Origin: Bog-473 sp963843365
GTDB lineage: Bacteria; Actinomycetota; Acidimicrobiia; Acidimicrobiales; RAAP-2
DNA: 64,000 nucleotides
Assembly: GCA_963843365.1 (NCBI GenBank)
Contig: CAWJKG010000002.1
Location: 1,116,001 to 1,180,000, forward strand
Direction of reading: 5' to 3'
A program made the translations under genes and the position numbers. The first letter of the stretch is position 1; the number at the start of each line of letters is the position of its first letter. Of the stretch, positions 43,809 to 53,058 are shown piece after piece. Below the pieces are notes generated by a model that saw nothing but the letters and a program-made list of their open reading frames with translations, was not told the DNA's origin and did not search any database.

Positions 43809-45077
43809 TCAGTCGGCGGCGGCGTCGAGCGCGCGTCGGAGCAGGTCAAGGGCAGAAATAGCCCCGTATTGCCGAACGCGTTCCCGGTCCCCCGGGACCC
43901 GCAGCTCACGGGTCTGGGCGGGCAGGCCGGGGAGGTGGAGGCCGACGAACACCGTGCCCGGCGCCACGCCCTCCTGGTCGTCGGGGCCGGCCACGCCGGT
44001 GATGCCCAGACCGACGTCGGCCCCGGTCACGCGGGCCGCGCCGATCGCCATGGCCGCCGCAGCCGCCTCGGTCACCACCGGCCCGGCGGGCACGCCGAGC
44101 ACGTCGAACTTGACCCGCGAGTCGTAGGCCACGATGCCGCCCCGGAACCAGGCCGACGCGCCGGCGACGTTCACCAGGCGGGACGCGATGAGGCCCCCGG
44201 TGAGCGACTCGGCCACGCCGAAGGTCAGCCCCTGGGCGCTGAGGCGGGCGGCCACGGCGACCTCCATCGACTCGTCGTCGACGCCGAACACGATGTCGCC
44301 CAGGCGTTCTTCGATGGCGCGCCGGACCTCGCTCTCCTCCTTGTCGAGCAGCGCGGTGACGTCGCCGAGCGTGGCGGCGCGGGCGGTGATGCGCACCTTG
44401 ATCCCCTCGATGCCCGAGGCCAGGAAGGCCAGTGTGACGTCACTGGTGGTGTCGAGCGCGTCGATGCGGTCCTGCAGGGACTCAGCCAGACCGGATTCGC
44501 TCGCACCCCAGGTACGGAGGACGCGGCTGGCGATGACCCCGCTCTCCTCCCCCGACTCGGTCATGCGGGCCCGGAGGTCGGGCAGGATCCCACGCTCGAA
44601 CATCTCCGCCATTTCGTAGGGCACGCCGGGCACGGCGTAGACGACCTTGTTGCCCACCGGGCAGATGAGGCCGGGGGCGGTGCCCGCCACCTGGGGGATG
44701 ATGGTGGCGCCCTGTGGCACGTCGGCCTGCCGCGCGTTGTTCTCCGTCATGGTGCGTCCCCGGGCCTCGAAGAAGCCGGCGATGACGTCAACGATGCCCT
44801 GGTCGCGCACGAGTGGGACGTTCATGACCTCGGCGATGGCCTCGCGGGTGATGTCGTCCTGGGTGGGGCCCAGCCCGCCGCACATGATGACGCCGTCACT
44901 GCGGGCCAGCGCCGTGCGCAGCGCCAGCGTGATCCGATCGTGGTTGTCCCCCACGGCCTGGTGGAAGTGCGAGGCCACGCCGTTGGCCGCGAGGTGCTCG
45001 CCGAGCCAGGCGGAGTTGGTGTCGGCGATCTGGCCGAGCAGCAGCTCGGTCCCGACCGCGACGATCTCGATTCTCAC
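43809..45077 (-). CDS. cinA: CinA family protein (NMN deamidase / competence-damage)
   Basis: A 422-residue, two-domain CinA. The N-terminal MoaB-like domain begins VRIEIVAVGTELLLGQIADT and has MCGGLGPTQDDITREAIAE. The C-terminal deamidase domain has GVAESLTGGLIASRLVNVAG and LGITGVAGPDDQEGV. Such proteins hydrolyse ADP-ribose and convert nicotinamide mononucleotide. The GTG at 45077 fits the family N-terminus better than upstream in-frame starts. It lies 10 bases after pgsA, as in many actinobacteria where recA follows; here recA is 8.6 kb away. Confidence 0.92.
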   Translation of the reverse strand: MRIEIVAVGTELLLGQIADTNSAWLGEHLAANGVASHFHQAVGDNHDRITLALRTALARSDGVIMCGGLGPTQDDITREAIAEVMNVPLVRDQGIVDVIAGFFEARGRTMTENNARQADVPQGATIIPQVAGTAPGLICPVGNKVVYAVPGVPYEMAEMFERGILPDLRARMTESGEESGVIASRVLRTWGASESGLAESLQDRIDALDTTSDVTLAFLASGIEGIKVRITARAATLGDVTALLDKEESEVRRAIEERLGDIVFGVDDESMEVAVAARLSAQGLTFGVAESLTGGLIASRLVNVAGASAWFRGGIVAYDSRVKFDVLGVPAGPVVTEAAAAAMAIGAARVTGADVGLGITGVAGPDDQEGVAPGTVFVGLHLPGLPAQTRELRVPGDRERVRQYGAISALDLLRRALDAAAD

Positions 45078-45087
45078 GGCGGTGACC

Positions 45088-45681
45088 TTACGGTGCAGCC
45101 GGGTGGTGCAGCGCACGCCGGCCGTCGAGGAGGTACTCGGCGCCGGTGTAGAGGGTGAGCGCGCAGGCGAACCAGATGGCGGCGACCTGCAGGGTGTGCT
45201 GGTGGGCCAGCGGCGGAATGATGACGGAGCCGATCGCCAGGTCCTGCACCAGTGTCTTGATCTTGGCCGACTTGCGGGCCGGGATCGATACGCCGCGCCG
45301 GCCCACCCAGGACCGGTAGACCTGCATGCCCACTTCCCGCACGGTGATGAGAATGACCGGCAGCCAGGGCAGGTGCCCCTGCACGCAAAGCGTGATCATG
45401 GCGGCCAGGACGCAGGCCTTGTCGGCCAAGGGGTCGAGGAAGGCCCCGGAGCGGGTCGTGCCGTGGCGGCGGGCGATGTAGCCGTCGAGCCCGTCGCTGG
45501 CGGCGAGCAGGAAACCCACGACCACGTTGATCCAGGAGGCACCCCAGGCGACGAGCATCAGCACGTAGACCGGTGCCGCCAGCAGCCGGGCCACGGTGAC
45601 CGCGTTGGCCGGAGTGACCAGCGCACTCGGGCCGAAGGTGTAGTCCGTCCGCGGGACGGGGTCGCGGGTGGCTTCGCTCAC
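45088..45681 (-). CDS. pgsA: CDP-diacylglycerol-glycerol-3-phosphate phosphatidyltransferase
   Basis: A 197-residue membrane enzyme for phosphatidylglycerol-phosphate synthesis. The CDP-alcohol phosphotransferase motif is present as SDGLDGYIARRHGTTRSGAF and DPLADK (DGx2ARx8Gx3Dx3D). About five membrane helices. PANAVTVARLLAAP is the usual N-terminal segment. The GTG at 45681 overlaps the rimO stop by four bases (GTGA). Other CDP-alcohol transferases are possible, but the rimO-pgsA-cinA order supports PgsA. Confidence 0.92.
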   Translation of the reverse strand: MSEATRDPVPRTDYTFGPSALVTPANAVTVARLLAAPVYVLMLVAWGASWINVVVGFLLAASDGLDGYIARRHGTTRSGAFLDPLADKACVLAAMITLCVQGHLPWLPVILITVREVGMQVYRSWVGRRGVSIPARKSAKIKTLVQDLAIGSVIIPPLAHQHTLQVAAIWFACALTLYTGAEYLLDGRRALHHPAAP

Positions 45682-47104
45682 AGTGCCGACGCTCCCGTCC
45701 CGGTGGCCGCGCCGGCGCCCACGCCGGCACGGGCGACCACGGGTTGGTGGTCGGCGCTGACGGCGGTGAGGTCGGGCCCCTCCGCTCCGGTGATGGTGAC
45801 GTCGACGAGGCTGCCCACCCGGAGGTCCGTCGGCACATGGACGACGCCGTCGATCTCGGGCGCCTCGTGCACCGTGCGGCCGCGGCCGGGCGCGTCGACG
45901 AGGACCTGGCGGGTGGCGCCGATGAGCGCGTCGCGCTTGGCGGCGGTGATGGCGTCCTGCAGCTCGGCGCACTCGCGCAGTCGTTCGAGTGCGAGCGCCG
46001 TCGGCACCTGCTCGCCGAGACCGGCGGCGTGGGTCCCGTCCTCGCGCGAGAAGGGGAAGAAGCCGGCCCAGTCGAGCTGCGCCGCGGCGAGGAACTCGAG
46101 CAGCAGATCGTGGTCGCGTTCGGTCTCGCCCGGATAGCCGAGGATGAAGGACGAGCGGAAGGTGGCGTCGGGCTCAGCGGCGCGGATGTCCGCGATGCGG
46201 CGCAGGAAGCGGTCGCCATCGCCCCAACGCCGCATGCCGGCGAGGAGGGGCCGCGAGACATGCTGCAGCGAGAGGTCGAAGTACGGCACCCCGGTGGCGA
46301 GGACGGTGTCGATCAGCTCGTCGGTCAACCCGGAGGGATAGAGGTACAGCAGCCGGGTGCGCTCGACGCGGGCCGAGACGGCACGGGTGAGCGCGGCGAT
46401 GGGCGACGGCCCGTTGGCGATGCGGGTCCGCCGGCCGGGGCCCGAGCGGTCGCGGCCGTAGGAGGCGAGGTCCTGGGCCACGAGGACGATCTCGCGCAGG
46501 GGCGGCGCGTCACCGGCCGGTCCGCGCGCAGCGCGTCGACCTCGGCCACGACGTCGGCGGTCGAGCGTGAGCGTTGCTTGCCGCGGAAGGAGGGGATGGC
46601 ACAGAAGCCGCAGATGCGATCGCAGCCCTCCGCGACCTTCACGTAGGCCCACGGAGCCCGGGCGGCGGGACGGGGCAGCTCGAGGAGGTCGAACCCGTTG
46701 CCGGCCGGCGCAGGCGAGGGGGCACGACGGCCGAGGGTGAGCGAGACCGGGACGGACGCCGGGGCTTGGGGCGGCGCGAGCGGAGCGGTGAGCTCGCTCC
46801 CGAACCCGGCCACGAGGTCGACCTCGGGCAGGGCCTCGCGCAGCTCGTCCCCGTAGCGCTCGGCCATGCAGCCGGTGACGACCAGGCGGGCGCCGGAGCG
46901 CCGGCGGTCGGCCAGGTGCAGGACGGTGTCGATCGACTCCTGGCGGGCGGCATCGATGAAGGCGCAGGTGTTGACGACGACGAGGTCCGCCGTGTCGGCG
47001 TCCGCGGCGGGTGCGTAGCCCTGCGCCGCGAGGTATCCCTCGAGCTTGTCGGAGTCGACCTGGTTCTTCGGGCACCCCAAGGTCTGCAGGTAGTACAGGC
47101 CCAC
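45678..47104 (-). CDS. rimO: Ribosomal protein S12 methylthiotransferase, frame broken
   Basis: About 475 residues. The N-terminal UPF0004 domain has YYLQTLGCPKNQVDSDKLEG and VNTCAFIDAARQESID with its Cys ligands, then VVTGCMAERYG. The radical-SAM cluster is CDRICGFCAIPSFRG (CxxxCxxC). After a frame change near 46500-46530 come EIVLVAQDLASYG, LYLYPSGLTDEL, FDLSLQHVSRPLLAGM and SFILGYPGET, ending in a TRAM domain (VDVTITGAEGPDL). It adds a methylthio group to S12. The gene is well conserved, so the frame change (one base lost) is most likely an error. GTG start at 47104; a GTG at 47116 is possible. Confidence 0.9.
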
Positions 47105-47220
47105 GCCGATCCACACGCTCCTCGCTCCACACCGGGACCCGTCGGACGACGGAACCCGGCTGGCCCGCCGGCGCGGGCCACTCATCGGGGTCGTCGGGCC
47201 ACAGGAGCCCGATGCCCGAG

Positions 47221-47309
47221 CGGAGAGGGAGGGATTTGAACCCTCGGACCCGGTTACCCAGGTCAACTCATTAGCAGTGAGTCCGATTCGGCCGCTCTCG
47301 CACCTCTCC
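47221..47309 (-). tRNA. tRNA-Ser (anticodon GCT)
   Basis: A class II tRNA of 89 bases. GGAGAGG pairs with CCTCTCC in the acceptor stem. The anticodon loop CTGCTAA gives GCT. The long variable arm is TTGACCTGGGTAACCGGGTCC, and the T arm GAGGG-TTCAAAT-CCCTC is normal. Discriminator G. CCA is not encoded (GCTC follows), unlike the tRNA-Lys of this window. It lies upstream of rimO on the same strand. Confidence 0.95.
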
Positions 47310-47635
47310 AGCAGGAGTTTCGCCTTTCGACCAGGACCGTTGTCCATAATCGGGCCACAGTCGCCGGCTGGCTCCGTTCAGGAAGCCTACGTGAACACTG
47401 CCCGGGCGTTTGGCAGGCGAGGGTCTCACTCGGCCGTGATCCAAGGACCAGCGATACCCGTATCTGAGCGGACCGTCCATGGGGGCCGGCGGGCGGCGCA
47501 GCGAGAGGCGGCTCGGCTTGTCATGGGGGCCGGCGTCGGGAGGGCGAGGCGACACACGTTCAACAGTGGTCGGGACCCGGTCCATTCCGCTCCGCGGCAA
47601 CGCAGACCGGGTGGGACCAGCGTTACAGGCACGTT
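47310..47635. other. Intergenic between tRNA-Ser and TreT-like gene
   Basis: The gap serves divergent transcription of tRNA-Ser (minus) and the TreT-like gene (plus). No promoter with good spacing stands out, and no family match is seen in any reading frame. Confidence 0.4.
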
Positions 47636-49048
47636 GTGCGCAGAACAACGGTGCACGTACCGTGTGGCGTGGCGGAGCCCCGAGAGATCGTCGTACCCCC
47701 GCGTTCTGTCGACCGCTTGGGTCGACTGGTGGGCCCAGATCGTGCCGCCCGACTCCAAGAAGCCGCCCAAGGCGCCCGACGCGCCCTCGCTGGTCGGCGG
47801 CTGTGGCACGTGAGCTCGACGGCTGCCGGCGGGGGCGTGGCCGAGATGTTGCACCTCCTCGTGGGCTATGCCGACGAGGCCCAAGTCGACACCCGTTGGG
47901 TCGTCATCGACGCCGACGCCCAGTTCTTTGCCATCACCAAGCGACTGCACAACCGCCTCCACGGAGCGCCGGGAGATGCCGGCGTTCTCGGTCGGGATGA
48001 GGATTCCCACTACAGCGCCACCCTCGAGGCCAATGCGGCCGCGCTGGGACGGCAGATCCAGCCCGGCGACATCGTGATTCTCCACGATCCCCAGACCGCC
48101 GGTCTGGCCGGCCATCTGGTGCGTCGGGGCGCACGCGTCGCCTGGCGAAGCCACATCGGCGCCGACCTGCCCAATGCACACACCCAAGATGCCTGGGAAT
48201 TCCTCTTGCCGCACCTGGCCGCATGTCACGCCTTCATCTTCTCCCGTGCGGCATTCGTGCCACCGGAACTGTCGTCGCAGGACATCTGGATCATTCAGCC
48301 CTCCATCGACCCCCTCTCGCCCAAGAACCGTCCGATGCCTCGTCACCGGGTCACTGATCTTCTGGTCCGCATGGGCTTGGTCGCAGGGGAGCCGGCCGCG
48401 TCGGGGGACGTGGTCTTGGGGGGTGCGGGGCCGTTCCGGTCTGGGGGTCGAGCCATAGTCCAGGTCTCTCGCTGGGATCACCTCAAGGACATGATCGGCG
48501 TGTTGGAGGGTTTCGCCGAACACGTTGCGGGACACAACGACGCCCGACTCGCCCTCGTGGGTCCCTCCGTCGATGGGGTGGTCGACGACCCAGAGGGTTC
48601 GCAGGTCCTCGCAGAGTGCCTTGCGGCTTGGGAAGCGCTGCCAACGCGCGCCCGCGATCACGTGCGCCTTGTGGCTCTCCCCATGGACGACATCGTGACG
48701 AATGCTCTCATGGTCAACGCGACGCAGCGCCACGCCAGCATCGTGGTGCAGAAGAGCCTCCAAGAGGGTTTCGGGCTCACCGTCTCCGAGGCAATGTGGA
48801 AGTCCAGGCCGGTTGTCGCGTCCGCCGTCGGAGGCATCATCGACCAGGTGCCGCCGACGGCTGGAGTGCTTCTCGACGACCCGCGAGACCTCGACCTGTT
48901 CGGCAGGACTGTGAGATCGCTGCTGGAGCGGCCCGACGAGATGGCCGCGCTGGGACGCCGAGGCCGTCAACACGTCCGGGATCGCTTTCTGAGCGATCGC
49001 CATCTCATCGATTACGCCCGGTTCGTGGAGCACATGAGCCAGGAGTGA
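47636..49048 (+). CDS. TreT-like GT4 glycosyltransferase (trehalose synthase family)
   Basis: A 470-residue GT-B enzyme. WHVSSTAAGGGVAEMLHLLV, TRWVVIDADAQFFAITKRLH and AWRSHIGADLPN match trehalose glycosyltransferring synthases (TreT), which join glucose to a nucleotide-glucose. The C-terminal domain has VQVSRWDHLKDMIGVLEGF (VSRWDxLKD) and KSLQEGFGLTVSEAMWKSRP, the catalytic EGFGLTVxEA of GT4. The glucosyl acceptor may differ here. No ribosome site is evident, and later GTGs in frame exist. A remnant of a sugar ABC permease 3 kb downstream is consistent with an ancestral trehalose-uptake locus. Confidence 0.83.
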   Translation: MRRTTVHVPCGVAEPREIVVPPRSVDRLGRLVGPDRAARLQEAAQGARRALAGRRLWHVSSTAAGGGVAEMLHLLVGYADEAQVDTRWVVIDADAQFFAITKRLHNRLHGAPGDAGVLGRDEDSHYSATLEANAAALGRQIQPGDIVILHDPQTAGLAGHLVRRGARVAWRSHIGADLPNAHTQDAWEFLLPHLAACHAFIFSRAAFVPPELSSQDIWIIQPSIDPLSPKNRPMPRHRVTDLLVRMGLVAGEPAASGDVVLGGAGPFRSGGRAIVQVSRWDHLKDMIGVLEGFAEHVAGHNDARLALVGPSVDGVVDDPEGSQVLAECLAAWEALPTRARDHVRLVALPMDDIVTNALMVNATQRHASIVVQKSLQEGFGLTVSEAMWKSRPVVASAVGGIIDQVPPTAGVLLDDPRDLDLFGRTVRSLLERPDEMAALGRRGRQHVRDRFLSDRHLIDYARFVEHMSQE

Positions 49049-49204
49049 ATCTCTTTGTCTCCACAGACCCGATAGAGAGCACGGAGTGGGCTGTGAAGAT
49101 CTCATGGCCGACTTTCGGGAACAGGGGCGCGCTCGCTCCGTCCGGGTGGCGTGACCTCCCGGTTCATCGTTTTTCGCAACGAAAGTGTGGTTTGCTTGGG
49201 CGCG

Positions 49205-51059
49205 GTGGCAGCGATATCCGACATCGTTGACTTTCTCCTGCAGTGCCCGCCCTTCGACGCGTCCGACCCTGCGGCGGTCGAGCGACTGGCGGAGTCAGTG
49301 GAGGTCGAATTCCACCCGGCCGGGACGACCATCTTCCCGAAGGGTGCCGAGGGCATCGAGTTCCTGCGGGTGATCCGGGCCGGGGCCGTGGAGGTCGTCG
49401 ACGACGGACGGGTCCTCGACTTGATGGGTCCGGGCGAGCTGTTCGGGCACGCATCGGTGTTGTCCGGCCTCCCGACGGGCTTCGCCACGCGCGCAGCGGA
49501 GGACACCCTCGCCTACCGCATCCCGGCCGATGCGGCCTCGGAGATCCTCGCCCAGCCCCAGGGCCTGCGCTATCTCACCCGCTCGATGCTCGAGGACCGC
49601 CATCACCTGCTCCACGCGCCCGGCTCCGAGGTCCCGAGGGACCGCCTGCGCGAGCCCGTGAGCGCCACCATCCGCAGCGAGCCGGTGATCTGCGCGCCGG
49701 CGACCCCGATCCGCGAGGCGGCCCGCCGGATGACCGAGGCCGGGGCGACCGCTCTCATCGTCGACCTGGAGGACTCGGTCGGGATCGTCACCGACAGCGA
49801 CCTGCGTTCGCGGGTGGTCGCCGGCGACCTGCCCGGCGAGGCACCGGTATCGGCGGTCATGACCGCACCGGCTTTCACCATCTCGAGCGACCGCTCGGGC
49901 AACGACGTGCTGGTGGAAATGCTCGACCGGGGGATCCGGCACTTCCCCGTGGTGTCCGCAACGGGGCGCGTCCTCGGCATCGTCGAGGACCACGACCTCC
50001 TGGCCGTGGAGCGGAGCTCCTCGTTCTTCCTGCGCCGTGCCATCTCCCGGGCGTCCTCGGACGACGAGCTGGTCGACGCGTCGTCCACGTTGCGGCCGAC
50101 CGTCGTCGCCATGACCCAGGGCGGGGTGCCGGCAGAGGAGGTGATGTCGGTCTTCTCGGTGGTGGCCGACGCACTGACCCGCAAGGTGCTCGACCTCACC
50201 GTCGCCGACGCGGGCGAGCCGCCGGCGCGCTTCACGTGGCTGACGCTCGGCAGCCAGGCCCGACGGGAGGCTGTGCCGAGCTCCGACCTCGACAGCGCCA
50301 TCGTCTGGTTCGACGGGGACCGGCATGACGAGACTGTGGTTCGCCGCTACCTGGGCGAAGTCGCCACCACCGCGACCGACCTGCTGGTGCGGTGCGGGTT
50401 CCGCCCCGACGAACACCGGGTCAGCGCGTCGGACCCACTGTTCGTGCGGTCGCTGTCGTCGTGGCAGAAGGCGGCCCGGTCTTTCCTCGACTTCCCCACT
50501 CAAGAAAAGGCCCTCGTGCTGGTGTCAGTGCTCGTCGACAGCCGGGCGGTGTGGGGCGACGAGACCGAGCCGCTCATCGCAGAGACGTTCCGGCTCGCCC
50601 CGGCACGCCCGCGGCTGCTGCGCCTGCTGGCCGAGTTCGCCCTCGCCCACCGACCGCCCACCGGCTTCCTACGGGGCCTCGTCGTAGAGTCCACGGGCGA
50701 GCACCGAAACCGGCTCGACCTGAAGAGCGGGGGCGTGGTACCGATCGTGGACATCGCCCGATGGGCGGGGCTGGCCGCCGGGGTCACGTGCGCCTCGACC
50801 AGCGCACGACTGGTGGCGGCGGAGGAGGCCGGCATCCTCAGCGGGTTCGACGCCCTCGCGCCTGCGCGAGGCGTTCGAGCTCGTGTGCCAACTCCGGCTG
50901 GACCACCAGGTCGCCCAGTTGGAGCGGGGGGTCCCGCCCGACGATTTTCTCGACCCGGACGAGCTGAACCCCTTGACCCGAAACTACCTGAAGGTGGCGT
51001 TCCGGGCCGTGGCCTCGGTGCAGCGCCACATCGCCAACGACCTCGCCCTGGTCAAGTGA
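49205..51059 (+). CDS. cNMP-binding/CBS/DUF294 nucleotidyltransferase, frame broken
   Basis: About 618 residues. Domain order: cyclic-nucleotide-binding (about 1-125, FHPAGTTIFPKG, GELFGHASVLSG), two CBS motifs (about 145-275, SEPVICAPATPIREAARRMT), a DUF294 nucleotidyltransferase (FTWLTLGSQARREAVPSSDL with GS...D.D, residues about 340-365) and a helical C-terminus. The final part (LREAFELVCQLRLDH) is in another frame, with a change near 50860. Related proteins are suspected nucleotidyl-transfer signal proteins, with GlnD-like motifs. GTG 49205 is preferred to 49151 because it starts AAISDIVDFLL. The stop overlaps the exonuclease start. Confidence 0.83.
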
Positions 51060-51784
51060 CACCGGCTTTCCGTGCCCGAACGGCGGCATCGGACGCGGCG
51101 GCCGAGTTCGCCTACGGCGCGGTCCCGTCGGGGCGAACCCCGTGGCGCCTCGCCCACTTCTGCGCCGTGGATCTCGAACTGAGTGGGCTCGACCCGAAGA
51201 GCGACGAGATCATTTCGTTCGCCGCCGTCCCGATCGACGCCGGACGGGTCATCGCCGGCAACGCCGTCTACGGCCTATGCCGAAATACCCGCCCGCTGCC
51301 CGAGGAGTCGGTATTGGTCCATGGGATCCGCACCGTCGACCTGGCCGATGCGCTGCCGCTCGACGAGGCGATCGCTCCCCTGGTCTCCGTCATGAGCGGG
51401 CGGATCCTGGTGGCCCATGCAGCGTGGATCGAGAGATCGTTCCTCGCACCGGTGCTGAAGCATTTGGGCCTGAGGCTTCACCAGCCCATCATCGACACCC
51501 GCGACCTTGGGCAGCTCTTGGCGCTCGAGCGGGGGCAGACCGTGGGACCAACCTCGCTCAGCGAGCTCGCCCACAGTCTCGATCTCCCCGTCCATCGACC
51601 GCACCACGCCCTGGGCGATGCACTCACCACTGCCCAGGTGTTCATCGCACTTGCCACCCATTTGGACGCGTACACGGCCCAGACCGTGCGATCGCTGGGA
51701 CAGGCCAAGCGCCGAGCACAATCGCTGGCGCTCTACCACTCCCGCTTGGAGGGTCGCAGGAAAGGTGACCGGCCGGTGCGCTAG
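51056..51784 (+). CDS. DEDDh 3'-5' exonuclease (DnaQ-like)
   Basis: A 242-residue exonuclease domain. ExoI is AVDLELSGLD (Asp39, Glu41), ExoII lies in ILVAHAAWIERSFL with its NxxFD-like position occupied by IERS, and ExoIII is HRPHHALGDALTT (His and Asp). The family removes nucleotides from 3' ends of DNA or RNA; the partner nucleotidyltransferase is encoded just upstream and overlaps by four bases (GTGA). This pairing with DUF294 proteins is common in bacteria, so a shared role is likely. The C-terminal helix is basic. Confidence 0.85.
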   Translation: MTPAFRARTAASDAAAEFAYGAVPSGRTPWRLAHFCAVDLELSGLDPKSDEIISFAAVPIDAGRVIAGNAVYGLCRNTRPLPEESVLVHGIRTVDLADALPLDEAIAPLVSVMSGRILVAHAAWIERSFLAPVLKHLGLRLHQPIIDTRDLGQLLALERGQTVGPTSLSELAHSLDLPVHRPHHALGDALTTAQVFIALATHLDAYTAQTVRSLGQAKRRAQSLALYHSRLEGRRKGDRPVR

Positions 51785-51953
51785 CAGGCCTGCGCGGAGC
51801 GAGCGGGAACACCGCGGAGATCCTTGACACAAGAATCCACCGAGTTCCTTGTCCGCGATCCGGTCCATAGACGCGGACGGACTCGGCTGGACGCTGGCGA
51901 ACGGATTGGATCGCAGCTCAAGGCCTGAATCTTGTCAGTGGCTCACGAATCAC

Positions 51954-52079
51954 GGCGTCAACTACGGCCAGGTCGCTGCATTTGCCCTGCTCTACTCGCT
52001 CCCGCCCGTCCTCCTCTACTTGGGGGTGACACGCTGGGTCGGAAGCCGCTTCGCGCTCGGCGGGGCAATCAAGGGCTGA
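51954..52079 (+). pseudogene. Remnant C-terminus of a sugar ABC transporter permease (MalG type)
   Basis: The last about 41 residues of this short frame, GVNYGQVAAFALLYSLPPV onward to GGAIKG and stop, are the typical end of MalG-like permeases: the last transmembrane helix, then the G(A/G)xKG tail. Nothing upstream in 51785-51953 resembles the rest of such a protein, so it is a truncated relic. It lies about 3 kb from the TreT-like gene, which in other bacteria is neighbour to trehalose/maltose ABC transporters. The rest of the gap 51785-52222 shows nothing else. Confidence 0.65.
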
Positions 52080-52222
52080 GGACTGAGTCGGGAACGCTCA
52101 GCCGTCTCTTCCCCTCGGTTTGACGGGCACCTGTAAGGTCTGCATTCCGCTCACAAAAGTGACCCCGTCGTTCAAGAAGAATTGGCACTTGGAGCTCAGT
52201 CTCGGCCCGTTTCGGTCCGCGC

Positions 52223-52777
52223 TCAGCCCACCCGACGCAGGGTGTTGTGGTCTGTATGAGCGAACGGCTCGTCAAACTCTTTCATCCGGAGCATGGTGAC
52301 CTCGTTGTAGGACCAGGTGTCCCGGCCTAGCGTGATGGTCACCTCATAGCTCAAGGTGCTGGCGTTCTTGGCCAGGTACTTGTTCTCGCCGATGTTGTAC
52401 TGGGCCTCTCCGAGCAGTGCTTTCAAGGTGAACTCGGTAGCGTCGGCGGCAGCCGTTCCTCCAGCCAGAGCCGTGATGCCACGGGGGACGACGAAACCCT
52501 TCATGACTTCGCCGGTGGCCGGATCCCATAGCCAATAGCCGACCTCTGTGTGGAAGGGATTCTCCTCGTCGCCTCGCCACATTGCGCTCTTGTAGTCAAG
52601 GCCATAGAGATGCTGATCCCCGTTGTCCACCGGGCCGAACGGCTTCATCGTGCACTTCTCCAGGTAGGAGCTGTCTAGCACCCTCTCCTCGGAATGTGAG
52701 AACGCTGTATCGAGACCACCCATGTCACTCTCCCACTCCCCGACGAGTGCTCCCAGTGGTCCCCATTCATCGCTCAT
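52223..52777 (-). CDS. Nitrobindin-like heme-binding beta-barrel protein (THAP4/DUF1794-like)
   Basis: A 184-residue protein. The start LGALVGEWESDMGGLD has the (L/V)xGxWE beginning of this barrel family, followed by MKPFGPVDNGDQHLYGLDYK and EVGYWLWDPATGEVMKGFVV, where the barrel motif P.G.....G. and the ending TMLRMK lie. Heme-binding relatives coordinate iron through a C-terminal His; candidates here are in FAHTDHNTLRR. A lipocalin-like role is less likely. It stands alone, with 280 bp on the upstream side. Confidence 0.68.
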   Translation of the reverse strand: MSDEWGPLGALVGEWESDMGGLDTAFSHSEERVLDSSYLEKCTMKPFGPVDNGDQHLYGLDYKSAMWRGDEENPFHTEVGYWLWDPATGEVMKGFVVPRGITALAGGTAAADATEFTLKALLGEAQYNIGENKYLAKNASTLSYEVTITLGRDTWSYNEVTMLRMKEFDEPFAHTDHNTLRRVG

Positions 52778-53058
52778 GACCGATTCCTATCTACTCGAGA
52801 CGAATCTGCCAGGAGCCTAGGCCGCAGCGGCTGGTCCACACACAGCCGAGAGGGAGCCTCCGGCCGAACGCGGTCCCCACAGGATTACTCACGATTGATT
52901 TCCGATCGTCAGTACCTTCCCTTCGCCGATTCGCTGCGTCGACGAGCCGAGAGGACCTTTGTTGTCTCGGTCGTGCTCACCCTCGAGGGGCGGGCAAATC
53001 GGACGAAGAAGCCGGAAGGTCGTCGAAGGCGAGCTGACGGAACGAGCGGGTCACCGCG

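Noticed and set aside
43871..43884. Second LexA-like box (GAAC-GC-GTTC) near the cinA end
   Set aside because: The spacer is two bases instead of four and it lies inside coding sequence.
43773..45158. 461-codon plus-strand frame opposite cinA
   Set aside because: It is the antisense of a conserved gene and no protein family fits.
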